Assembly (NCBI RefSeq): GCF_004125265.1
Contig: NZ_RDTE01000003.1
Location: 1,364,001 to 1,428,000, forward strand
DNA: 64,000 nt
DNA from: Streptomyces lydicus
GTDB lineage: Bacteria; Actinomycetota; Actinomycetes; Streptomycetales; Streptomycetaceae
Direction: 5' to 3'
Shown here: piece after piece, positions 7,642 through 15,449 of the stretch
Numbering within the stretch: the stretch's first letter is position 1
Layout: every line of letters starts with the position of its first letter
The notes under the pieces: generated by a model
The model's database searches: none
The model's input: the letters and a program-made list of their open reading frames with translations, nothing else
What the model was told of the DNA's origin: nothing
Position numbers and translations under genes: made by a program

Positions 7642-8091
7642 TCATTGCGCCGGGCGCGCCGCGGCGGGCTCGTAGCGATGCACCGTCACCACCTCACCGC
7701 CGTCCCACTCCTGCCGTTCGGTGGCACGGCGGGTCCAGCCCAGCCGCTCGTAAAGGCCGATGGCCGCGGTGTCGGTAGCCTTCACCTCCAGTACGGGGCG
7801 CAGTCCACGGGCGGCCGCCGCCGTCTCGACGGTGCGCAGCAGCCGTCCGCCGAGGCCCGCGCCGCGGGCGGCGGGTGCGACACACAGCCGGCTGACCTCG
7901 TGGCCGCACAGGGCCACGTGGCCGACGACCGTACCGTCGGTCTCGGCGACCCAGGCGGCGGTCAGTCCGTCGGGGGTCAGCCAGCGCGCAGGGTCATCCG
8001 GCCAGTGGTGCGGATAGCCGCTGTGGGTGTGCACCTCGGCTAGGAGCGCCACACAGGCGTCGAGGTCGCTGTCGCGCCGTTTCCTGATCAT
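7642..8091 (-). CDS. GNAT-family N-acetyltransferase
   Basis: A compact 149-residue single-domain GNAT. SRLCVAPAARGAGLGGRLL carries the R-G-x-G-x-G pyrophosphate loop for acetyl-CoA, and IGLYERLGW is the conserved end of the fold. The start MIRKRRDSDL at 8091 fits the family; upstream in-frame sequence is low complexity. The acceptor is unknown. It lies upstream of the aminotransferase-like gene with a 150-bp gap and diverges from the PAP2/kinase gene. GC-rich imperfect repeats containing GACGAG fill 8110-8210. Confidence 0.8.
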   Translation of the reverse strand: MIRKRRDSDLDACVALLAEVHTHSGYPHHWPDDPARWLTPDGLTAAWVAETDGTVVGHVALCGHEVSRLCVAPAARGAGLGGRLLRTVETAAAARGLRPVLEVKATDTAAIGLYERLGWTRRATERQEWDGGEVVTVHRYEPAAARPAQ

Positions 8092-8334
8092 CTCGACAGC
8101 GAAGCACGGATGACCGGGGCGGGAGTGGCCGGGGCAGACGAGGGGCCGGGGCAACGAGGGGCCGGGCGGGGGGCCGGGACAGACGAGTGTCCGGGCCGGA
8201 GTGGCCGAGGCGCGGCAGCCCGGTCTGCGCGCGGCACCGCCCCGCTGTGGCCGCACACCACCCCACAGCGCCGCACACCGCCCCCAGCACCCCCTTCCTG
8301 CCTGTTACGGCGAGTCTGGGGTACAAGGGGGCGC

Positions 8335-9816
8335 ATGCGATCGCTACTTCCCCAACTCGACCGGCGGACCTTCCACCTCATCGCCTCCCGCGAATGGCCG
8401 GGCGCACAGCGGGTCCTGCCCCGGCTGACCCGCAGCGCCAACCACGGACTGCTGTGGTTCGGCATCGCGGCGGGCGCTGCCGCGCTGGGCGGCCGGCCGA
8501 TGCGCCGGGCGGCGCTGCGTGGAGTGGCGTCGCTGGCCGTGGCGTCGGCGACGGTGAATACGCTCGGCAAGCGCTCGGTGCGGCGCCAGCGGCCACTGCT
8601 GGACGCGGTGCCGGTCATAAGGCAGCTGAACCGTCAGCCCATCACCTCCTCGTTCCCGTCCGGGCACGCGGCCTCGGCGGTGGCCTTCGCGACCGGTGTG
8701 GCCTTCGAGAACAAGTGGTGGGGCCTGGCACTGGCGCCGGTCGCCGCTTCGGTGGCGTTCTCCCGCGTCTATACGGGCGTGCACTATCCGGGTGATGTGC
8801 TGGCGGGTGCCGCGCTGGGGGCCGGTGCGGCGTTCGCGGTCCGGGGTTTCGCGCCGACCCGCGCCCAGCTGGCGCCGCCCGCCAGACCGCGCGCCGAGGC
8901 GCCCGCGCTGCCGGGCGGCCGGGGTCTGGTCGTGGTGGCGAACCAGGGCTCGGGGCAGCGCACGGGCCCCGGCCCTGACCGCGCCGAGGAGGTGCACGGG
9001 GTACTGCCCCAGGCCGAGGTCACGGTGTGCAGCAGGCCGGACGGGGAGCCGCTGGACAAGGCGCTGGAAGATGCCGCGGAGCGGGCCAAGGCACTGGGCG
9101 GTGCGCTGGGAGTGCTCGGCGGGGACGGCACGGTCAACGCCGCGGCGGAGGTCGCGCTCCGGCACGGGCTGCCGCTCGCGGTGCTGCCCGGCGGCACCCT
9201 GAACCACTTCGCGTACGACCTCGGGATCGAGACCTATGCGGCGGCGGCGCGTGCCGTGGAGACCGGTGAGGCCGTCGCGGTGGACGTGGCGCGCTTCCGG
9301 GCAGCGCCGCATCCGGAGGCGCGGCACTTCCTCAACACCTTCTCGATCGGCGCGTATCCGGAGCTGGTGCGGATCCGGGAGCGGTGGGCCGGGAAGATCG
9401 GCGCCTGGCCCGCCGGGGTGCTCGCGGCGTGGGAGGTACTGCGCACTGCCGAGCCGCTGACCCTCACGATCAATGGCGAGCGGCGGGCCGTGTGGCTGCT
9501 GTTCGCCGGCAACTCCCAGTACCGGGGGCTGGGGTTCGCTCCGGTGCGCCGGCACGACCTGGCGGACGGGGTGCTCGATGTGCGGGTGGTGCACGGTGGC
9601 CGGCTGGCCCGCACCCGGCTGCTCACCGCGGCCCTGCTGGGCACCCCGCGCAGCTCTCCGGTGCTCGGTGAGGCGCGTCTGTCGCGGCTGCGGATCAGCG
9701 GGCTCCCGGAGGGCACGACGCTGGCCTACGACGGCGAAGTGGCCCCCGCTCCGGCTGAGTTGACGCTGGACAAGCACAACGCGGCACTGACGGTGTACCG
9801 CCTTCTGCCCGAATGA
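8335..9816 (+). CDS. Bifunctional PAP2 phosphatase / diacylglycerol kinase-like protein
   Basis: A 493-residue two-domain protein. Residues about 1-165 form a membrane PAP2 (type 2 phosphatidic acid phosphatase) domain with KRSVRRQRP, PSGHAAS and SRVYTGVHYPGD, the three phosphatase signature motifs. From about residue 195 a diacylglycerol/sphingosine-kinase catalytic domain follows, with LGGDGTVNAAAE (nucleotide loop) and PGGTLNHFA. The pair could interconvert a lipid and its phosphate, or act on separate lipids. The fusion recurs in actinomycetes, so it is probably functional. ATG 8335 directly precedes the PAP2 helices. Confidence 0.85.
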   Translation: MRSLLPQLDRRTFHLIASREWPGAQRVLPRLTRSANHGLLWFGIAAGAAALGGRPMRRAALRGVASLAVASATVNTLGKRSVRRQRPLLDAVPVIRQLNRQPITSSFPSGHAASAVAFATGVAFENKWWGLALAPVAASVAFSRVYTGVHYPGDVLAGAALGAGAAFAVRGFAPTRAQLAPPARPRAEAPALPGGRGLVVVANQGSGQRTGPGPDRAEEVHGVLPQAEVTVCSRPDGEPLDKALEDAAERAKALGGALGVLGGDGTVNAAAEVALRHGLPLAVLPGGTLNHFAYDLGIETYAAAARAVETGEAVAVDVARFRAAPHPEARHFLNTFSIGAYPELVRIRERWAGKIGAWPAGVLAAWEVLRTAEPLTLTINGERRAVWLLFAGNSQYRGLGFAPVRRHDLADGVLDVRVVHGGRLARTRLLTAALLGTPRSSPVLGEARLSRLRISGLPEGTTLAYDGEVAPAPAELTLDKHNAALTVYRLLPE

Positions 9817-9968
9817 TGAGACCCCACTCTCATGATGCGAGATTTCGGCGTACGGTGCGATCACCACGCCGCAGAGCGGCCGCGCGGGGTCCGTGCGGCC
9901 GCCAGGCGGTGGCCGGGACGCCGTGCGCACCCCGGGCCACCGCTCCCCCGCACGCGAAGGAGTCGGTC

Positions 9969-10784
9969 ATGCCGCAGGAATCCGCCGTCTACACCCACGG
10001 CCACCACGAGTCCGTACTGCGCTCCCACACCTGGCGCACCGTCGACAACTCGGCCGGATACCTCCGGGACTCACTGCAGCCGCACATGCAGATCCTGGAC
10101 GTCGGCTGCGGCCCCGGCACCATCACTGCCGACCTGGCGACCCTGGTACCGGACGGACAGGTCACCGGCCTGGAGCACGCACCGGACGTACTGCGGCAGG
10201 CACGCGCCACGGCCGCCGACCGGGGCCTGACGAATGTCCGCTTCGCGGTCGGCGATGTCCACGCACTGGACTACCCCGATGACACCTTCTGTGTGGTGCA
10301 CGGCCATCAGGTGCTGCAGCACGTGGGCGACCCCGTCCAGGCGCTGCGCGAGATGCGCCGGGTGACCAAGCCCGGCGGGATCGTCGCCGTCCGGGATTCG
10401 GACTACTCGGCCATGACCTGGTACCCGGAGGTCGACGGGATGGACGACTGGCTGCGGCTGTATCTGCGGGTGGCCCGCGCCAACGGAGGCGAACCGGACG
10501 CCGGACGCCGGCTGCACGCCTGGGCGCGGCAGGCCGGCTTCGCCCCGGAAGCAATCACCGCCACCGCCGGCACCTGGTGTTACCACACCCCGCAGGAGCG
10601 CTCCTGGTGGAGCGAGCTGTGGGCGGAGCGTACGGTCGGCTCCTCCTACGCGCGGATCGCGGTGGACGGCGGGCACGCCACGAGGCAGCAGCTGGACCGG
10701 ATCGCTGAGGCCTGGCGGTCGTGGGGCGCCGAGGAGGACGGCTGGTTCGGGATCCTGCACGGCGAGATCCTTTGCCGCGTCTGA
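9969..10784 (+). CDS. Class I SAM-dependent methyltransferase
   Basis: A 271-residue soluble protein. ILDVGCGPGTITADLA is motif I (SAM-binding glycine loop), GLEHA is the acidic end of beta2, FAVGDVHALDYPDD is motif II and LREMRRVTKPGGIVAVRD is motif III of the UbiE/Methyltransferase_11 group. The substrate is not deducible. GAAGGAG six bases before ATG 9969 fixes the start. A strong hairpin follows at 10807-10828. Confidence 0.85.
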   Translation: MPQESAVYTHGHHESVLRSHTWRTVDNSAGYLRDSLQPHMQILDVGCGPGTITADLATLVPDGQVTGLEHAPDVLRQARATAADRGLTNVRFAVGDVHALDYPDDTFCVVHGHQVLQHVGDPVQALREMRRVTKPGGIVAVRDSDYSAMTWYPEVDGMDDWLRLYLRVARANGGEPDAGRRLHAWARQAGFAPEAITATAGTWCYHTPQERSWWSELWAERTVGSSYARIAVDGGHATRQQLDRIAEAWRSWGAEEDGWFGILHGEILCRV

Positions 10785-10806
10785 CGAACGGGAGGGCCGG
10801 GGACCG

Positions 10807-10828
10807 GGGGCCTGGTGCGTCAGGCCCC
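10807..10828 (+). terminator. Hairpin after the methyltransferase gene
   Basis: GGGGCCTG and CAGGCCCC form a perfect 8-bp stem with loop GTGCGT, 23 bp after the stop. There is no U-tract, which is common for actinomycete terminators. Confidence 0.6.
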
Positions 10829-10926
10829 GTCGTCCGACGCACCCCTTGCCACAAGACCCCACGGAGAGCGGTCGATGATGACCAAGTGATCGCGTACCAG
10901 CGGGCCACCCAACTAGGGTTGCCCGT

Positions 10927-11286
10927 ATGGACATTCTGGGGACCTCATTGCGGGTGTGCGTCGGCGATCTCGATGCGGCGATCGGCGTCTACGAACGGCT
11001 GACCGGCGCCGAAGCGGTCCGCTTCCAGCGCGGCGGGGTGGCGGTCGCGGCCGTCGGATGCTTCTTCCTGATGAGCGGCCCCGAAGCGGAGTTGTCGGTA
11101 CTGCGGAAGATCACAGCGACCATCGCCGTCAAGGATGTGGACGACGCGGTGGCCGATCTGACGGCCGTCGGCGCGGACATCGTCGCGGGCCCGCTGCCGA
11201 CACCGATCGGCCGCAATCTGGTCGCCCGCCACCCGGACGGTTCGATCTTCGAGTACGTCGACCGGAAGCAGGGGGCCGAGGCTTAG
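10927..11286 (+). CDS. VOC-family (glyoxalase/bleomycin-resistance fold) protein
   Basis: A 119-residue single VOC domain. SLRVCVGDLDAAIGVYERLTG is the first beta-alpha-beta unit, and DVDDAVADLTAVGADIVAGP plus NLVARHPDGSIFEYVDR the second, with a possible metal-binding glutamate in FEYVD. Members include lyases, dioxygenases and binding proteins; nothing here selects a function. It ends 47 bp from the convergent LysE gene. Confidence 0.78.
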   Translation: MDILGTSLRVCVGDLDAAIGVYERLTGAEAVRFQRGGVAVAAVGCFFLMSGPEAELSVLRKITATIAVKDVDDAVADLTAVGADIVAGPLPTPIGRNLVARHPDGSIFEYVDRKQGAEA

Positions 11287-11306
11287 AGGCCGGCACCTGG
11301 GGGTGC

Positions 11307-11327
11307 GCGGGGGCACAAGGCCCCCGC
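11307..11327. terminator. Bidirectional hairpin between convergent VOC and LysE genes
   Basis: GCGGGGGC (11307-11314) pairs perfectly with GCCCCCGC (11320-11327) around a 5-base loop, in the 46-bp gap between two convergent genes. It can terminate transcription from both sides. Confidence 0.6.
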
Positions 11328-11332
11328 CCCCT

Positions 11333-11995
11333 CTACCCCACGGCCGTCTCCGCCGCCGTCCCCACCCCGAGCGCGACGAGCACACCGCCCGCCGCGCGCT
11401 CCAGGTTGCGGTGCACGCGGGGACGCCGCAGCCGCTCCAGGAGCCGGCCGGCGCAGACGACGACCAGCAGCAGCCAGCCCGCCGCGATGACGGCGTCGAT
11501 CACCCCCAGGAACAGCGTCGCCCCGAGGACCGAGTGCCCGTCGGGCAGGAACTGTGGCACCACGGCCACGAAGAAGATGCCGACCTTGGGGTTGAGCAGG
11601 CAGCTCAACAGCCCCTGCCGGAAGGCGCGGACCGGCCCCGGGCGGGCGGCGGAACGGTCCGGTGCCTCCGCCGCAGGGGGCGCGTCCCGGGACTCGGCGG
11701 GCGCGCCCGGCCGCCGCTGGGCCCACAGCGCCTGCCCGCCCAGCAGCACCAGATAGGCCGCACCGGCCAGCCGTACGACGGTGAACGCCGCATCCCACCG
11801 CTGCAGTGCCGCCGCGAGCCCGATCGCCGCGGCGACCGCCCAGGCGAGCGAGCCGAGCGCGGCGCCGACGGCCGTGGCCGCTCCCGTACGCCGCCCGCCC
11901 CGCACACAGTTGCGCAGCACCAGCAGGGTGTCGGGGCCGGGAGTCATCGTCATCACCAGGGTGAACAGCGCAAAGCCCACTACCGCACTCGTCAT
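11333..11995 (-). CDS. LysE/RhtB-family amino acid exporter
   Basis: A 220-residue membrane protein with about six hydrophobic segments. The N-terminal MTPGPDTLLVLRNCVRGGRR contains the LysE-family signature (TPGPD-x-L), and LLSCLLNPKVGIFFVAVVPQF is the second conserved element. A cytoplasmic loop at about 95-125 is Ala/Pro-rich. It should export amino acids or related metabolites. Its ATG overlaps the PadR stop codon in an ATGA, so the two are translationally coupled and the PadR protein probably controls the exporter. Confidence 0.86.
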   Translation of the reverse strand: MTSAVVGFALFTLVMTMTPGPDTLLVLRNCVRGGRRTGAATAVGAALGSLAWAVAAAIGLAAALQRWDAAFTVVRLAGAAYLVLLGGQALWAQRRPGAPAESRDAPPAAEAPDRSAARPGPVRAFRQGLLSCLLNPKVGIFFVAVVPQFLPDGHSVLGATLFLGVIDAVIAAGWLLLVVVCAGRLLERLRRPRVHRNLERAAGGVLVALGVGTAAETAVG

Positions 11996-12528
11996 GACGA
12001 GAGGTCACCTGCCAGCTCTCCGACGGTGCGCTCCAGCCAGGCGCGGTCGGCCTTGCTGGTGGCGTGGGCGAGTTGGAGCATGCCGCGCCGGAAGCGGTCG
12101 GTCATGTCGCCGGCCCGCAGCGGGCGGCCTTCCTCGTAGAAGTAGCTGCCGGGCTGGTCCATGAAGGCGAGGCGGCGGCGCAGTACGCGGGCCTGGTCGG
12201 CCGGGTCGGGCAGCCGGCCGAGGAAGGCCAGCAGGATGAAGAAGGAGTTGCGGTCGGTGATTTCGAGGTCGGCGGGTTCGCGCAGCCGGCGCAGGAATTC
12301 GGCTCGGCCGGATGCGGTGAGGGTGAGGACCTGGCGGGGTGTGGCGCGTTCACCGGGTTCGGTGTGACGGGTGAGGTGCCCGGCGGCCTCCAGACGCTTG
12401 ATGGCGGGGTAGAGAGCGCCGTCGCTGACGGGGCGCACATGACCGCTGAGGCCGGAGATGCGGGCGCGCAGATCGTAGGCGTGCAGGGGCTCCTCGTCGA
12501 GGAATCCGAGGATGCAGAGGGTGAGCAC
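11992..12528 (-). CDS. PadR-family transcriptional regulator
   Basis: A 178-residue protein. The N-terminal winged helix reads LTLCILGFLDEEPLHAYDLR, then SDGALYPAIKRLEAAGHL, the PadR recognition region (Y-P-x-I/L-x-R-L), followed by a C-terminal helical dimerisation domain of the Vir-like type. GTG 12528 has GGAGG five bases upstream. It is first in an operon with lysE and divergent from an alpha/beta hydrolase. The intergenic region carries a perfect 21-bp palindrome and related half-sites, so it probably represses itself, lysE and the hydrolase. Confidence 0.88.
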   Translation of the reverse strand: MLTLCILGFLDEEPLHAYDLRARISGLSGHVRPVSDGALYPAIKRLEAAGHLTRHTEPGERATPRQVLTLTASGRAEFLRRLREPADLEITDRNSFFILLAFLGRLPDPADQARVLRRRLAFMDQPGSYFYEEGRPLRAGDMTDRFRRGMLQLAHATSKADRAWLERTVGELAGDLSS

Positions 12529-12590
12529 CGGGCCTCCGGGGTGCGGGCTTCGCGGTCGTCGTGGCCGTCCAGAGTAGCCGCGCCAGGGGC

Positions 12591-12695
12591 TATGCCTCTA
12601 GTAGAGGCATAGCGGGCGGAGACCGAGACGAGATGGAGATGCCTCGACGACCAGAGACGAACACCTCTAATCGAGATAACTCTAATAGAGGCATA
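12591..12695. promoter_or_regulatory. PadR-type operator array between padR and the hydrolase gene
   Basis: Site 1 (12591-12611) is perfect: TATGCCTCTA, G, TAGAGGCATA. Site 2 (12675-12695) keeps the right arm TAGAGGCATA exactly and most of the left arm. A weaker copy, starting ACACCTCTAA, overlaps it at 12660-12680. Site 2 ends 20 bp before the hydrolase start and site 1 lies 63 bp upstream of padR, so both divergent promoters could be controlled together. Confidence 0.7.
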
Positions 12696-12715
12696 GCTCT
12701 GTTAGGGTCAACGCC

Positions 12716-13567
12716 ATGACGACGGCAACCACGCAGCACTTCCGCACCCCGGACGGCATACGGCTCGCCTACCTCGACCTCGGCGGCACCGGCCGTCCCG
12801 TCCTCGCACTGCACGGCGCCTATGGACGCGGCCGCTCCCTGCTCGGGCTCGCCGGCCACCTCGGCCCCGGATACCGGCTCATCGCGCTCGACCAGCGCGG
12901 CCACGGACTCTCCGACCACCCCGCTGACCACGGGCGGGATGCCTATATCGGCGACGCGGCGGCGCTCGTCGAACACCTCGGACTCGGCCCCGTTGCGATC
13001 GTCGGACACTCGCTCGGCGGCATCACTGCCTACCAACTGGCCGCACGACGGCCGGAGTTGACCTCGGCCGTGGTCGTGGTGGACTTTCCGGCGGAGTACC
13101 GCGCACCGCTCGGCGACGATCAGCTACTCGCGCTGCCGACGCACTTCCCGAGCATGCGGGCGATGCAGGACGCCCTCGCGTTCGTGGACGAGCCCCGGCA
13201 CTTCACCGAGAGCGCGGTGGAGGATCCGGAGGGCTGGCGGTTCCTGTGGCGGGCGGAGGAAGTGCAGGCCGCCAAGGCCGCCGTCCGGGGCGACTGGTGG
13301 GCCGACTTCACCGCCGTCGAGCAGCCGCTGATGGTGGTGCGGGGCGGACGCAGTGCGCTCGTGCCGCACCGGCACGCCGAGGAGATGGTCCGTCGCCGGC
13401 CCGGCACAGAAGTCGTGACGATCGACGGGCATCACGACTTCTACCTCACCCACCAGGCGGAACTGGGCGCGACGGTAAGGGAATTCCTCGACCGCACGGC
13501 CCCGTCGGAACGCTACGCAGGCCGGCGCGAGGCCCGCCGTTTTGCCGTCGGAGGGGACAGCGACTGA
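12716..13567 (+). CDS. Alpha/beta hydrolase
   Basis: A 283-residue alpha/beta-hydrolase fold protein. HGAYGRGRSL forms the oxyanion loop, DQRGHGLSD is the conserved post-beta4 segment, GHSLGG (about 101-106) carries the nucleophile serine, and GHHDFYL supplies the catalytic histidine. In the usual acid position (V-V-R-G-G-R-S-A-L-V-P) no aspartate is obvious, so the acid may be elsewhere or weak. The substrate is unknown; an ester or lactone hydrolase is likely. Control by the divergent PadR protein is inferred from the operator array. Confidence 0.82.
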   Translation: MTTATTQHFRTPDGIRLAYLDLGGTGRPVLALHGAYGRGRSLLGLAGHLGPGYRLIALDQRGHGLSDHPADHGRDAYIGDAAALVEHLGLGPVAIVGHSLGGITAYQLAARRPELTSAVVVVDFPAEYRAPLGDDQLLALPTHFPSMRAMQDALAFVDEPRHFTESAVEDPEGWRFLWRAEEVQAAKAAVRGDWWADFTAVEQPLMVVRGGRSALVPHRHAEEMVRRRPGTEVVTIDGHHDFYLTHQAELGATVREFLDRTAPSERYAGRREARRFAVGGDSD

Positions 13568-13617
13568 ACCGCGCCCCTTCGGTCACGGCCTGAGGTGCCG
13601 TCATCACAGCTATACGG

Positions 13618-13648
13618 GCCGCCGCCTCCGTCCCGGGGCGGCGGCTTT
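13618..13648. terminator. Terminator between convergent hydrolase and oxidoreductase genes
   Basis: GCCGCCGCC (13618-13626) pairs with GGCGGCGGC (13637-13645) around a 10-base loop, followed by TTT, between convergent genes. Confidence 0.65.
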
Positions 13649-13682
13649 GCTGCACCTGTCGGCGGGTGCGCACCGGCCGTGG

Positions 13683-14606
13683 TCAGGACACCTCCAGGAC
13701 GATCTTGCCGCGGGCCCGCCCGGCCATGCTCCGCCGGAACGCCTCGGCGGCCTCGGACAGCGGGAGGATCGCCTCGACCGGCACGCTCAGCTTCCCGGCA
13801 TCCGCGAGTGCGCCGAGCGCGGTGAGATCGGCGGTGTCCGGGCGCACCCACACCATGTGGCCGCCCTTGTTCTTCACCTCGCCGTCGGCGATCGACGCCA
13901 CCCGGCTGCGGTCCTTGAGGAGTTCCTGCGAGACCTCCACGACGCTACCGCCGACGAAGTCCACGGCCGCGTCGACGCCCTCGGGCGCCAGGGCCCGCAC
14001 CCGGTCGGCGAGACCGTCACCGTAGATGACCGGCTCGGCGCCCAGGGAGCGCAGGAAGTCGTGGTTGCGTTCGCTCGCCGTGCCGATGACCCGGGCGCCC
14101 TGTGCCACCGCGACCTGGACGGCGAGCGAGCCGACACCCCCCGCGGCGGCATGCACCAGGACCGTCTCGCCCGCCCGCACACCGACCCGCTTGAGCGACT
14201 GGTAGGCCGTCAGCCCGGCGAGCGGAAGCCCGGCGGCCTGCTGCCAGCTGAGCGAGGCGGGCTTGCGCGCCAGCGTCCTGACCGGCGCGGCGACCAACTC
14301 GGCGTAGGTGCCGTGCTGCACCTCGTCCTTGCGTACATAGCCGATGACCTCGTCGCCCACCGCGTACTCCGTGGCGTCCGCGCCCACCGCCTCGACCACG
14401 CCCGCCACGTCCCACCCGGGAGTGAGCGGGAAGTGCCCGTCCATCATCGGGTCCAGATAGCCGGCGACGATCTTCCAGTCCACCGGGTTGACCCCGGCCG
14501 CCTTGACCCGGATCAGGAAGGAGTCCGGGCCCACCTTCGGATCGGGGCGGTCGGTGTATTCGAGGACCTCGGGCCCGCCGTAGCTCTTTGCGATAATTGC
14601 CTTCAT
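13683..14606 (-). CDS. NADP-dependent zinc-free oxidoreductase (quinone reductase type MDR)
   Basis: A 307-residue medium-chain reductase. The N-terminal GroES-like domain includes AAGVNPVDWKIVAG and GWDVAGVVEAVG; the Rossmann domain has VLVHAAAGGVGSLAVQVA (nucleotide loop A-A-G-G-V-G). Zinc ligands are absent, as in NADPH:quinone reductases. The start at 14606 (MKAIIAKS) overlaps no Shine-Dalgarno; a GTG at 14615 is an alternative. A perfect inverted repeat lies 3 bp upstream of the ATG. A TetR gene lies upstream on the same strand. Confidence 0.83.
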   Translation of the reverse strand: MKAIIAKSYGGPEVLEYTDRPDPKVGPDSFLIRVKAAGVNPVDWKIVAGYLDPMMDGHFPLTPGWDVAGVVEAVGADATEYAVGDEVIGYVRKDEVQHGTYAELVAAPVRTLARKPASLSWQQAAGLPLAGLTAYQSLKRVGVRAGETVLVHAAAGGVGSLAVQVAVAQGARVIGTASERNHDFLRSLGAEPVIYGDGLADRVRALAPEGVDAAVDFVGGSVVEVSQELLKDRSRVASIADGEVKNKGGHMVWVRPDTADLTALGALADAGKLSVPVEAILPLSEAAEAFRRSMAGRARGKIVLEVS

Positions 14607-14608
14607 GA

Positions 14609-14627
14609 CCGTCACAACGCGTGACGG
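14609..14627. promoter_or_regulatory. Inverted repeat overlapping the oxidoreductase start region
   Basis: CCGTCAC and GTGACGG are perfect 7-bp arms around AACGC, directly abutting the translation start at 14606. The location suits an operator that blocks initiation; the upstream TetR gene or a distant factor could bind. Confidence 0.5.
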
Positions 14628-14730
14628 CCGGGGATCATTCCAGGGTCACGGAAGGTCACCGAATCGGGCGTATGCGGCATGCGACAACCGGGGGCGGCGG
14701 CGGTGACGGGCCCTCGGCCCGAGGCCTGGT

Positions 14731-15387
14731 TCAGCCGGGCGGCGCTCCCACGGCGCGGAGCAGGAACGGGAGGAGTTCCCTGGTCGCGGCCTCGCCGGAC
14801 GAAGGGCCGTCCGCGGTGCCGGGGTGTGCCGCGCAGGGGGTCAGGAAGAGACGGCTGACCATCGAGCCGACGACCAGGTCGGCCAGCACATGCGTGTCCG
14901 GGAGCGGCGGGATGTCGCCGCGGGCGACCGCGCGGCGCACCACGTCGGCGGCCCGGTCGCGGACCGGCTGGATGATCGCGGTGTCCAGGACGCGGGCCAG
15001 CGCCTCGTTGTGCGCGGCCTCGCCGATCAGGACGTGCAGCAGCCGGCCGCCGGGGCCTTCCAGGGTCTCGGCCTTGTCCTTGAGCAGGGCGGTCAGATCG
15101 CCTTCGAGGCTGCCGGTGTCCGGCTGGGGGCCGAGGTCGCTCGCCCAGCGGACGGCGGTGCCCACGACCAGATCCTCCTTGGAGCGCCAGCGGCGGTAGA
15201 GGGTCGCGGTGGACACCCCGGCCCGTTTGGCGACCGCCGCGGTGGTCAGGCGGCCGTAGCCGCTTTCCTGGAGGACCGCGACGGTGGCCTCCAGCAATGC
15301 CCGGTCGCGTCCGGCGTCCCGCGGCCGGCCGCGGGACGGCTGCCGCTCTGCGGATGCGGGCCGGCTGCTCTCGGTGCGTTCGGTCAC
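14731..15387 (-). CDS. TetR-family transcriptional regulator
   Basis: A 218-residue regulator. The HTH lies at about 25-72: ALLEATVAVLQESGYGRLTT, then AAVAKRAGVSTATLYRRWRS with the typical Y-R-R-W/H recognition helix. The C-terminal half matches the TetR_C-type ligand domain with a short conserved GDIPPLPDTHVLADLVVGS segment. The GTG start at 15387 is 63 bp from the divergent aldehyde dehydrogenase start, and a perfect 21-bp inverted repeat lies between, so it probably represses itself and that gene. Confidence 0.88.
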   Translation of the reverse strand: MTERTESSRPASAERQPSRGRPRDAGRDRALLEATVAVLQESGYGRLTTAAVAKRAGVSTATLYRRWRSKEDLVVGTAVRWASDLGPQPDTGSLEGDLTALLKDKAETLEGPGGRLLHVLIGEAAHNEALARVLDTAIIQPVRDRAADVVRRAVARGDIPPLPDTHVLADLVVGSMVSRLFLTPCAAHPGTADGPSSGEAATRELLPFLLRAVGAPPG

Positions 15388-15412
15388 AACGGGAGTCTAC
15401 CGGCAGCATTAC

Positions 15413-15433
15413 GAAACGAAATGTTTTCGTTTC
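15413..15433. promoter_or_regulatory. TetR-type operator between tetR and the aldehyde dehydrogenase gene
   Basis: GAAACGAAA and TTTCGTTTC are perfect 9-bp arms around TGT, in an AT-rich island within the 62-bp divergent gap. It ends 16 bp before the dehydrogenase ATG. Confidence 0.7.
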
Positions 15434-15449
15434 ATGTAGCCTCGCGGTC

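Noticed and set aside
8110..8334. A 75-residue N-terminal extension of the PAP2/kinase protein
   Set aside because: It is Gly/Pro/Arg-rich, overlaps the GNAT gene region and has no family similarity; ATG 8335 is better.
13683..15387. Oxidoreductase and TetR gene as one operon with a shared start
   Set aside because: There is a 124-bp gap, and the inverted repeat directly before the oxidoreductase suggests a separate promoter.
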